NCBI RefSeq assembly: GCF_000974485.1
Contig: NZ_BBOM01000015.1
Coordinates: 1-64,000 of the forward strand
Reading direction: 5' to 3'
DNA length: 64,000 bases
Source: Streptomyces sp. NBRC 109706
GTDB taxonomy: Bacteria > Actinomycetota > Actinomycetes > Streptomycetales > Streptomycetaceae
Part shown: piece by piece, positions 38,001 to 57,200 of the stretch
Layout of the letters: each line of letters begins with the position of its first letter
How positions within the stretch are numbered: position 1 is the stretch's first letter
Translations under genes and position numbers: made by a program
The notes under the pieces: generated by a model
The model's input: the letters and a program-made list of their open reading frames with translations, nothing else
Databases searched by the model: none
What the model was told of the DNA's origin: nothing

Positions 38001-41000
38001 GCGCGGTCTCCGGGTCCATCTCGGCGCCGCCTCGGCGGCGCAGGTGCTCCTCGGCGTCGCCCGAGGCGATGCCGCCACCGGCCCAGTGGCCCCAGGCCAC
38101 GGAGGTGGCGGGCAGGCCACGGGCGCGCCGGGCGCGGGCCAGCGCGTCGAGATAGGCGTTGCCGGGGGCGTAGTTGCCCTGCCCGGCTACGCCGAAGACG
38201 CCGGCGAAGGAGGAGAACAACACAAAGGTGGAGACGTCGAGTTCGGCCGTCAGTTCGTCCAGATGGGCGGCGCCGCGGACCTTGACCCGTTCCACCCGCT
38301 CCAGTTGGGCGGGGGTCAGGGAGTCGATGACGCCGTCGTCCAGCACCGCGGCGGTGTGCACCACGGTGCGCAGCGGGAGTTCCGCCGGGATGGCGTCGAT
38401 GACGGCGGCCAGCGCGTCGCGGTCGGCGATATCGCAGGCGACCAGGGTGACGCGGGAGCCCAACGTGGTCAGTTCGGCGGCCAGTTGGGCGGCGCCGGGC
38501 GCGTCGGGGCCTCGGCTGCCGAGCAGCAGCAGATGGGGGGCGCCCTCGCGGGCGAGCCAGCGGGCGACATGGCCGCCGAGCGCTCCGGTGCCGCCGGTGA
38601 CCAGCGCGGTGCCCTCGGGCCGCCAGGGGCGGGGCGCGCGTCCCTCGCCCCAGGCGCCGCGCACCAGGCGGTGGGCGTAGACGCCGGAGCGGCGGACGGC
38701 CAGCTGGTCCTCGTGGTCGAGGCCGGCGAGGACGGCGGCGAGCCGGGCGCGGGAGCGGGGTTCGGGGGTGGCCGGCAGATCGACGAGGCCGCCCCAGCGG
38801 TCCTGGCTCTCCTCGGCGGCGACCCGGCCAAGTCCCCAGGTCTGCGCCTGGGTTGGGCTGGTCAGCGGGTCGGAGACGCCGGTGGAGACGGCGCCGCTGG
38901 TGGCGCACCACAGGGGTGCTTCGACGCCGGCGTCGGCGAGCGCCTGCAGCAGGGTGAGGGTGGCGGCGAACCCGCGTGCGGTGGACGGGTAGTCGGGGTG
39001 CGGGGTCTCGTCCAGCGGCAGCAGCGACAGCACGCCGGTCAGATCGGGGACGGCGGCCGACTCGGCGGCCAGGGTGGTGGCGAGGCTGCCCCGGTCGGCC
39101 GTGGGGTCGATGCTGAGACGGGCGACCCGGGCGCCGTGTTCGATCAGCGCGGTCTCGGCCTCGGCCAGCCAGGGCTGCTCGCCGCCGGTGGCGGAGACGG
39201 CCAGCAGCCAGGTGCCGGCCAGCGCCGGACGGCCGGGTTCGGTGACGGGTCGCCAGGCGGTCTGGTAGCGCCAGGAGTCGATGACGGAGTCCTCGTCGGC
39301 GCGGCGACGCCAGGCGGCCAACGCGGGCAGTACCTCGCGGAGTTGGTCGGGCGCCAGGTCCAGGGTGCCGGCGAGCGCCGTCAGGTCCTCGTTCTCGACG
39401 GCGGCCCAGAACCGGGCCTTGGTCTCGTCGGTCTCGCCGCCCGTGGTCCTGGGGGCGGCGGACTCCAGCCAGTAGCGGGTGGCCTGGAACGGGTAGGTGG
39501 GCAGTTGGCCGCGCAGCTCGCCGGTGGCCGGGGTGCCGAGCAGCGGCGTCCAGTCGATGCGGACGCCGCCGACGAACGCCTCGGCGAGCGAGGTGACAAA
39601 GCGGGCCGCGCCGCCCTCGCCCCGGCGCAGCGAGCCGACGACGGCCTCGGCGCCGGCGTCGGAGACGCCGACGGCGAGCACCGGGTGGGCGCTGCACTCG
39701 ACAAAGGAGTTGAAGCCCTCCTCGATCAACTCGGTGACGACGGGCGCGAACTGGACGGTCCCGCGGAGGTTGCGCACCCAGTAGTCGGCGTCCAGCCCGG
39801 CGGCGTCGATCAGTCCGCCGTCGACGGTGGAGTAGAACGGGATCCGGGCGGAGCGGGGGGCGACCGGGGCCAGGACGCGGAGCAGTTCGTCGCGGACGGA
39901 CTCCACATGCGGGGAGTGCGAGGCGTAGTCGACGGCGATGCGGCGGACCCGCACCTCCTCGGCCTCATAGGCGGCGATCAGCGCGTCCAGGGCGGCGGGT
40001 TCGCCGGAGACCACGGTGGCGGACGGGCCGTTGACGGCGGCGACGGCGAGGAGTTCGGCATGCCCGTCGGCGTCCAGGCGCTGCTGGACGGTGGCGGCCG
40101 GCAGCGCGACGGACGCCATGCCGCCGCGCCCGGCGAGCCCTTCGGCGATGACCTTGCTGCGCAGCGCGACGACGCGGGCGCCGTCCTCGATGCCGAGCGC
40201 GCCGGCGACCACGGCGGCGGCGATCTCGCCCTGGGAGTGGCCGACGACGGCGGCCGGGGTGACGCCGAAGGACTCCCAGAGCCGGGCCAGCGACACCATC
40301 ACGGCCCAGGAGGCGGGCTGGACGACATCGACCCGGGCGAGGTCGCCGGCGAGCGCCTGCCGCAGGTCCCAGTCGACAAACGGGGCGAGCGCGGTGCCGC
40401 ACTCGGTGAGCGCGGCGTCGAACGTCGGGAAGGCGTCGGCCAGTTCGAGGGCCATGCCGGACCACTGGGCGCCCTGTCCCGGGAAGACGAACACCGGTTG
40501 GGCGGCGGCCGAGCCCTCGCCGACGACCAGCTGCGGCGCCGGCTCCTCGGCGGCCAACGCGCGCAGCCCGGCGAGGAGTTCGGTGCGGGAGGCGCCGACG
40601 ACCACGGCCCGCTGGTCCAGCACGGCGCGGTGGCGGTCGAGCGCGGCGGCGATCTCGCGCGGCCCGGGGGTGTCGGCGCTGTCGTCGGCGTTCTCGACGG
40701 CGCTGTCGACGAAGGCGGCGAGCTGTTCGGCGACCCGGGCGAGGCCGCCGGGGCCGCGTCCGGAGACGATCCACGGCACCACGTCGGTGGTGGCGGTCGG
40801 CGGCACCGGCGCCGGCTCGGCTGCGTCGTGCGCCTCGCCCTGTTCCAGGATGATGTGCGCGTTGGTGCCGCTGACGCCGAAGGACGACACGGCGGCGCGC
40901 CTGGCCTCGCCGGTCTCCGGCCAGGGCTCGGCCTCGGTGAGCAGCCGCACCGCGCCGGACTCCCAGTCGACATGCGGCGTCGGCTCGTCCACATGGAGGG

Positions 41001-42219
41001 TCCTGGGCAGCAGCCCGTGCTGGAGCGCCATCACCATCTTGATGACGCCGACGACTCCCGACGCGGCCTGGGCATGGCCCAGGTTGGACTTGATGGAGCC
41101 GAGCCGCAGCGGCCGGTCGGCGGCGGTGCGCCGGCCGTAGGTGGCGAGCAGCGCCTGGGCCTCGATGGGGTCGCCCAGGCGGGTGCCGGTGCCATGGGCC
41201 TCGACGGCGTCGACCTGGTCGACGGTCAGCCGCGCGTTGGCCAACGCCTGCCGGATCACGCGCTGTTGGGACGGTCCGTTGGGCGCGGTGAGTCCGTTGG
41301 ACGCGCCGTCCTGGTTGACGGCGGAGCCGCGCACCACGGCCAGCACCCGGTGCCCGTTGCGCCGCGCGTCGGAGAGGCGTTCGACGAGCAGCACGCCGAC
41401 GCCCTCGGACCAGCCGGTGCCGTCAGCGGCCGAGGCGAACGCCTTGCAGCGGCCGTCGGGCGAGAGTCCGCGCTGCCGGCTGAACTCCTGGAACACGCCG
41501 GGGCTGGACATGATGGTGACGCCGCCGGCCAGGGCCAGCGAGCACTCGCCCTGCCGCAGCGCCTGCACCGCCTGGTGGAGCGCGACCAGCGACGAGGAGC
41601 AGGCGGTGTCGACGGTGACGGCCGGGCCCTCAAGGCCGAGGCTGTAGGAGACACGGCCCGAGATGACGCTGGACGCGATGCCGGTGAGGGTGTAGCCCTG
41701 CGCCTCCTCGGGGATCTCGGCGAGGTCGGTGCCGTAGCCGGGCGCGCCGGCGCCGATGAAGACGCCGGTCCTGGTGCCCCTGAGGGTGGCGGCGTCGATC
41801 CCGGCGCGTTCGATGGCCTCCCAGGCGGCTTCGAGCAGCACCCGCTGCTGCGGTTCCATCGCCAGGGCCTCGCGGGGCGAGATGCGGAAGAACTCGGCGT
41901 CGAAGTTGACGGCGCCCTGGACGAAGCCGCCCTCCTGGGTGTAGCTGGTGCCGACGTTCTCCGGGTCGGGGTCGAAGAGCCCTTCGAGGTCCCAGCCCCG
42001 GTCGCCGGGGAACGCGGAGATGGCGTCGACCTCGTCCACGACCAGTCGCCACAGGTCCTCGGGGGATCGCACGCCGCCGGGGTAGCGGCAGGCCATGCCG
42101 ACGATGGCGACGGGTTCGCTGAGCGCGGCGGACAGTTCGTCGTTCTGCTGCCGCAGGTTCTCCACTTCCATCAGCGACGCCCGGAGGGCCTCGACGAGTT
42201 GCTCGGGCGATGTGGTCAT
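35074..42219 (-). CDS. Type I PKS: final extension module KS-AT-KR-ACP fused to a KSX-like domain and a degenerate AT
   Basis: A 2,381-residue protein. An N-terminal coiled docking segment (about 1-32) is followed by KS (34-460, Cys207), AT with GHSQGE (Ser about 662) and YASH (methylmalonyl), KR (TGGTGALG about 1207, LDD B-type, Tyr about 1347) and ACP (Ser about 1525). A second KS (1590-2020) keeps Cys about 1765 in LDTGCSSSS and both His (EGHGTGT, SNIAHPQ) but has unusual changes around them, such as IPDHEALAMDPQHR. It is followed by an AT remnant in which GHSxG has become GRGPG and no YASH/HAFH motif exists, and then the chain ends without ACP or TE. This resembles the KSX transfer domains of polyether pathways. 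It is the last PKS gene in transcription order, so it should carry the final elongation and hand the chain on. Confidence 0.93.
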   Translation of the reverse strand: MTTSPEQLVEALRASLMEVENLRQQNDELSAALSEPVAIVGMACRYPGGVRSPEDLWRLVVDEVDAISAFPGDRGWDLEGLFDPDPENVGTSYTQEGGFVQGAVNFDAEFFRISPREALAMEPQQRVLLEAAWEAIERAGIDAATLRGTRTGVFIGAGAPGYGTDLAEIPEEAQGYTLTGIASSVISGRVSYSLGLEGPAVTVDTACSSSLVALHQAVQALRQGECSLALAGGVTIMSSPGVFQEFSRQRGLSPDGRCKAFASAADGTGWSEGVGVLLVERLSDARRNGHRVLAVVRGSAVNQDGASNGLTAPNGPSQQRVIRQALANARLTVDQVDAVEAHGTGTRLGDPIEAQALLATYGRRTAADRPLRLGSIKSNLGHAQAASGVVGVIKMVMALQHGLLPRTLHVDEPTPHVDWESGAVRLLTEAEPWPETGEARRAAVSSFGVSGTNAHIILEQGEAHDAAEPAPVPPTATTDVVPWIVSGRGPGGLARVAEQLAAFVDSAVENADDSADTPGPREIAAALDRHRAVLDQRAVVVGASRTELLAGLRALAAEEPAPQLVVGEGSAAAQPVFVFPGQGAQWSGMALELADAFPTFDAALTECGTALAPFVDWDLRQALAGDLARVDVVQPASWAVMVSLARLWESFGVTPAAVVGHSQGEIAAAVVAGALGIEDGARVVALRSKVIAEGLAGRGGMASVALPAATVQQRLDADGHAELLAVAAVNGPSATVVSGEPAALDALIAAYEAEEVRVRRIAVDYASHSPHVESVRDELLRVLAPVAPRSARIPFYSTVDGGLIDAAGLDADYWVRNLRGTVQFAPVVTELIEEGFNSFVECSAHPVLAVGVSDAGAEAVVGSLRRGEGGAARFVTSLAEAFVGGVRIDWTPLLGTPATGELRGQLPTYPFQATRYWLESAAPRTTGGETDETKARFWAAVENEDLTALAGTLDLAPDQLREVLPALAAWRRRADEDSVIDSWRYQTAWRPVTEPGRPALAGTWLLAVSATGGEQPWLAEAETALIEHGARVARLSIDPTADRGSLATTLAAESAAVPDLTGVLSLLPLDETPHPDYPSTARGFAATLTLLQALADAGVEAPLWCATSGAVSTGVSDPLTSPTQAQTWGLGRVAAEESQDRWGGLVDLPATPEPRSRARLAAVLAGLDHEDQLAVRRSGVYAHRLVRGAWGEGRAPRPWRPEGTALVTGGTGALGGHVARWLAREGAPHLLLLGSRGPDAPGAAQLAAELTTLGSRVTLVACDIADRDALAAVIDAIPAELPLRTVVHTAAVLDDGVIDSLTPAQLERVERVKVRGAAHLDELTAELDVSTFVLFSSFAGVFGVAGQGNYAPGNAYLDALARARRARGLPATSVAWGHWAGGGIASGDAEEHLRRRGGAEMDPETALRAFRKVLDHDETAVALAHIEWGGQAAGAPTVDSRPRPYLGELAEVRQLLAAAEQRPATATGAPGESGALADRLAQLPRGERERAVLDLVTGQIAAVLGHGSPEAVDAGRPFRELGFDSLTSVELRNRLGVDTGLKLPATLVFDHPTPQALAAHLRGLVLDGIEGADDTDGRPALAAPAQAAAPDDDPVVIVGMACRLPGGVDDPDALWQLVADERDAVGALPTDRGWNVDALIEAGVDVPGMRYVQQGGFLRDAASFDASFFGIPDHEALAMDPQHRLLLEMSWEAVERAGVAPGSLRGEPVGVFVGSFSQGYWTGLQEVPDESRPHLNGGVSPALAAGRIAYTLGLEGPVLTLDTGCSSSSVALHLACQAVRQGDCGMALVGGASVLANPAVSPGMGVGAAEDGRCKSYAEDADGTGWGEGAGVLVVERLSTARERGHRVLAVIRGTAINHNGASNGLGAPNGPSQQRVLRQALANAGLRPDEIDVVEGHGTGTELGDAIEAQALMSVYGAGRDTDRPLWLGTVKSNIAHPQAASGVIGVIKTVLSMHHGVLPRLLHSDEPSSRVEWSEGGVRLLTKTIPWPATGRPRRAGVSSFGASGTKVHVILEQPEETDELTVRQQDGRLLPVPLTARDETALRQQAARLRARLLAAPDTALADAAWTQAVGRTPFAHRAVLLTDDRAELLDGLAAIADGGDHPAVLTGVAPRGERAAAVLCAGAGTEPAAVAALYAQHRPFADALDAICAQLDPKLPSSVLDALLTAGTPGVGAPDSGSPAGPAASFAVEYALFRLLRAWEVPVASVGGRGPGAVAAALAAEALDPADAVTLLLTLAEGRGVTASTLAGLDWRAPLAPVTHPVTGDPVDAAELRSPAYWDAAWSATGPIAPPSTAHAGVPLPLGDGAHAAPVAGPHPDRALLTALARLHTAGVPLEWRRVFAGVPAGAVDLPTYPFQRERYWLHTSLAGLPDTVVAAG

Positions 42220-42532
42220 TGCTGTCTCCGCTCTCGGAACCGCTTCGGGGACTCGTGCTGGTGGAGCGCCGTGGGTACGGCGTGCCGAGCGGGCCCGCGC
42301 TCCCCTGCGCGGGCTTCGGCGGGTCGGCGCACCCCGGGCGGGGCCCGGCCGTCGTCGGAACGCGGGCCGGCCGGGCCGGGGCCAGGGCCGTGGCGAGCCG
42401 TGGGCTCGTGGGCGGACGAGGCACGCGGGGCAGACATGGCAGCTACTCCGTGGGGTGCGTGAGCGGCACGGAACGAGCGGTGGGGAGCGCGGGAGCGACG
42501 GGGGCGGCCCCGGGAGGTGGGCTCAGCTCAGG
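42220..42532 (-). other. Gap between third MonB-like gene and the terminal PKS gene, with a possible short leader ORF
   Basis: A 313-bp gap. It contains a 73-codon minus-strand frame (ATG 42437, stop 42216) with GGAG about 9 bases upstream. Its stop overlaps the PKS start codon (ATGA). The encoded chain is Arg/Pro/Ala-rich with no recognisable domain and only moderate GC at third positions, so it may be non-coding. A 10-bp tandem repeat, TCAGCTCAGG (42523-42532, 42533-42542), starts here and covers the MonB-like stop codon. Confidence 0.35.
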
Positions 42533-42928
42533 TCAGCTCAGGGGCGTGATGTCCGTCATGCCCCAGTAGGCGTTCATCTCCTCGATCAGGCCGTCGTCGC
42601 CGATCCGGAACGTACAGATGACATTGACGTCGAGCCGGCCGCCCTTGGGGTCGAGCGGGTTGTTGATGGTGGCCTTCAGCGGGATCGCGACGCTGGCGCC
42701 GTCCTGCGCGCCGATCGGCTCGCCCGGCACGTCCTTGGTGCCGAACTCGTTGATGACGCGCCGGAAGTAGGCGCGCAGCTCCTCGGTGCCGGTGACGGTG
42801 GGCGAGCCCACCGGGTCGGCGACCTTGGCGGACGGGGAGAACATCTTGACCACCTGGTCAACGTCGCCTGCGTTGACCCGCTCGAAGTAGTCGAGCACCA
42901 CTGCCTTGCGCTGGGCGTCATCGGGCAT
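42533..42928 (-). CDS. MonB-family protein with SalBIII-like active-site pattern (predicted pyran synthase)
   Basis: A 131-residue NTF2-fold protein related to the two MonB-like proteins at 14879 and 15374 (shared LDYFERVNAGDVD and DPVGS). Asp38 is kept, but the Glu65 of epoxide hydrolases is Lys (TKDVP). A new Asp100 (GRLDVNV) stands where the paralogs have Arg (ARMR). The pyran synthase SalBIII of salinomycin uses an Asp38/Asp104 dyad, so this copy is better suited to pyran formation than to epoxide opening. The protein is also shorter, lacking most of the loop after residue 88. ATG 42928 has AGGAGA upstream. It lies between the penultimate and the final PKS genes, whose modules build the carbons of the predicted ring. 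Role inferred, not shown. Confidence 0.85.
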   Translation of the reverse strand: MPDDAQRKAVVLDYFERVNAGDVDQVVKMFSPSAKVADPVGSPTVTGTEELRAYFRRVINEFGTKDVPGEPIGAQDGASVAIPLKATINNPLDPKGGRLDVNVICTFRIGDDGLIEEMNAYWGMTDITPLS

Positions 42929-43096
42929 GTCTTCTCCTGGCCTTCCTGGCGGGTTTCGGATGTCCGTGCGGGCACGGCCCGCGCGGCCACCGGACCCCTG
43001 GGCGATCCTGGGTGGCCACAGCAGCGATTCTGGGCGCCGACGGGAGCGCGGCGGCCCGGGGTCCGCCCCAGCCGGGCCCCAGACCTTCCGACCCCG

Positions 43097-43130
43097 GGGT
43101 CGCCCGCGCGTTGCCCGGCGCGGGCGACCC
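43097..43130 (-). terminator. Strong hairpin between PKS and third MonB-like gene
   Basis: A perfect 13-bp GC-rich stem (43097-43109 with 43118-43130) and an 8-nt loop, beginning 15 bases after the PKS stop codon at 43145. It could end or attenuate the PKS transcript ahead of the MonB-like gene. Confidence 0.65.
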
Positions 43131-43144
43131 GAACCACCGTCGGC

Positions 43145-54238
<11,094 letters not shown>

Positions 54239-54288
54239 GGTGTCTTCTCCAGTGGAAGCCGGGATCGTTCTTCTGGGGGCGAGACGAC

Positions 54289-57200
54289 TCAGGGCTGTCC
54301 CAGCTCGTCGATCAGGTTGAACAACTCGTCGGCGCTCGCCGAGGCCACGTCCACCTCCGTGGTGGCGTCGCCCTCCTCGGTGGGCGCGTTCGCGGGCGCC
54401 CGCTCACCCCAGCTCCACAGCAGGTTCTGGAGGTGTTTGGTGATCTGTTCGTGGGTGTCGCCGTCCGGGGTGAGGCCCGTCAGCGCGCCCTCCAGCTCGG
54501 TGAGCCGGCTGAGCACGGGCTGTGCGGCGGAGTCGTTCGGCAGCAGCAGCGTCGCCAGCTGTGCGCCGAGGTGTTTCGGCGTCGGATAGTCGAACACCAG
54601 GGTGGCGGGCAGTTTGAGGCCGGTGGCCGCGTTGAGCCGGTTGCGTAGTTCGACGGCGGTGAGGGAGTCGAACCCGACGTGCCGGAACGGCTGTTGGGCG
54701 TCGACCGAGCCGGCGGACTCGTGCCCCAGAACGAGGGCGGCGTTGGTGCGGACCAGCTCCGTCAGCTCCCGTTCGCGTTCGGCGACGGTCAGCGACGCCA
54801 GCCGGTTGACCAGCGAGGAGCCGCCGCTCCCATCCGACCGCTCGGTGTGGGACGCGGCCTCGGCGGCGTCCAGCGCGCGGCGCGCCTCGGGCACCTCGTC
54901 CATCCGGCGGGTGGGGCGTTCGGCGGTGTAGATCAGCGCGTACCGCTCCCAGTCGAGGTCGGCGACGATGGTGCTGGTCTCGTCGTGGTCCAGGATCTGC
55001 TGGAGCGCGGCCAGCGCCAGCGCGGGCGGCAGGGTGAACACGCCGTGCCGGCGGCCTCGTTCGGCGACGGCGCCCTGCGCCATGCCGGCGCCGTCCCAGG
55101 TGCCCCAGGAGACGGCGGTGGCCGGCAGCCCGGCGGCGCGGCGTTGGGCGGCGAGGGCTTCCAAGAAGGAGTTGCCCGGGGTGTAGGTGGCCAGCCCTGG
55201 GGCGCTGAAGGCGGTGGAGAAGCTGGAGAACAGGACGAACGCCGTCAGCTCCCGGTCCTTGGTGAGTTCGTGCAGGTTGAGCGCGCCCTGGGCCTTGGCG
55301 TGCAGGGCGCCGGCGACCGCGTCCAGGGTGACGGCGTCGACCGAGCCGTCGTAGAGCGCGGCGGCGGTGTGGATGACGGCGGTCAGGGGACGGTCGGCCG
55401 GGATCGCGTCGAGCACGCCGGCCAGCGCCTCCCGGTCGGCGATATCGGCGGCGGCCAGGGTGACCTCGCTGCCCAACTCGCGCAGTTCCTCGGCCAGTTC
55501 GGCGGCTCCTGGTGCCTCGGCGCCGGCCCGGCTGAGCAGCAGCAGATGGGGGGCGCCGTTGGCGGCGAGCCAGCGGGCGGTGTGGGCGCCGAGCGCGCCG
55601 GTGCCGCCGGTGATCAGCACGGTGCCCAGCGGCCGCCACTCGCGGGCCGGCCTGGTCGCGCCGAGCGTCGCGCGGACGATCCGTCGGCCCGACAACCCGC
55701 CCGCGCGCAGGGCGAGTTGGTCCTCGTCGCGGAGGCCGGCGAGGGCGGCTACCAGTCGGCGTCCGGTCCGCTCGTCCGGCTCGGCCGGCAGATCGACCAC
55801 GCCGCCCCAGCGTTCGGGGGTCTCGATGCCGACGACGGGGCCAAGCCCCCAGAGCAGGCTCTGGTTGGCGCTGGCCACGCCCTCGCCCGCGCCGGCGGCG
55901 ACGGCGCCCCGGGTGGCGCACCACAGCGGGACGTCGAGCTTGGTGTCGCCCAGCGCCTGGATCAGCGCGAGCGAGGCGGCATAGCCGACGGGAACGCCGG
56001 GGTGCTCGGGGTGTGGGCGCTCGTCGAGCGCGAGAAGGGAGAACGCGCCGGCGACGGAGTCGCGGTCGTCGCCGACGGCGGCGGCGATCCGTTCGTTCAG
56101 GTCATCGCGGCCGGTGCCGCCGGCCGGCACGGTCACGGTGACGAGGGAGGCGCCGGCCTCGTCCAGGGCGCCGGCGGCGACGTCGGCCCAGGGGCCCGGG
56201 GTCTCCTCGGGGACGAACAGCAGCCAGATGCCGGTGAGTTGGGCGCGCTCGGGCTCGGGCAGGGTCCGCCAGGAGACGCGGTAGCGCCAGCCGTCGGTGG
56301 TGGCGCGCTCGCGGTGTCGGCGACGCCAGGAGGCCAGCGCCGGCAGCACCCGGCCCAGCTGCGGCTCCTCGGCCTCAAGCGCCAGATCGCCGGTGAGCGC
56401 GGCCAGGTCCTCCCGTTCCACGGCGTCCCAGAACCGGGCCTCGACCTCGTCGCGCGGGGCCTGTCCGGCGGGGGCGGCCGCGCCGACCGCCGGGGCCTCA
56501 AGCCAGTAGCGGCGGCCCTGGAACGGGTAGGTCGGCAGGTCGACCGTGGTCAGCCCCTCGGGGAACAGGGGACGCCAGTCGACGGGGGCGCCGACGGTCC
56601 CGGCCTCGGCGAGCGACTGGAGGAACCGCCGCCGGCCCCCGTCGTCGCGCCGCAGCGAACCGATGGCGGCGACCTCGACGCCGGCGGCCTCGGCGGTCTC
56701 CTGGACGCCGACGGTCAGCACGGGATGGGCGCTCATCTCCACGAAGGCGCCGGCTCCTTGGCCCAGCCAACCCCGGATCGCCTCATCGAACCGGACCCGT
56801 TCCCGCAGGTTGCGCACCCAGTACTCGGCACCCAGCTCGGTGCCATCCACCATCTCGCCGGTCACGGAGGAGAGCAGCGGGAAACGCGTGGTCTGTGGGG
56901 TGATCCCGGCGAGAACCTTCGTCAACTCCTCGCGGACGGACTCCACATGGGCCGAATGCGAGGCATAGTCCACCGCAATCCGCCGCACCCACACGCCTTC
57001 GGCCTCAAGCCGCGCCACCAGGCCCGCGACCCCGTCCACATCACCCGAAACCACCGTGGACTCGGGTCCGTTGACGGCGGCCACCGACACACCCTCGGGA
57101 AGCTCCAAGGCATCCGCCGGCAGACCGACGGAGGCCATCGCGCCGCCGCCGGCCAGCCGCTCCCCGATCACCCTCGACCGCAACGCCACCACCCGCGCGC

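Noticed and set aside
35758..42462. A 2,234-codon open frame on plus, antisense to the terminal PKS gene
   Set aside because: It is a by-product of high GC: the minus frame encodes clear KS, AT, KR and ACP domains, and the antisense chain has no family resemblance. The same applies to the long plus-strand frames at 54679-59265, 5399-8014 and 8099-11191.
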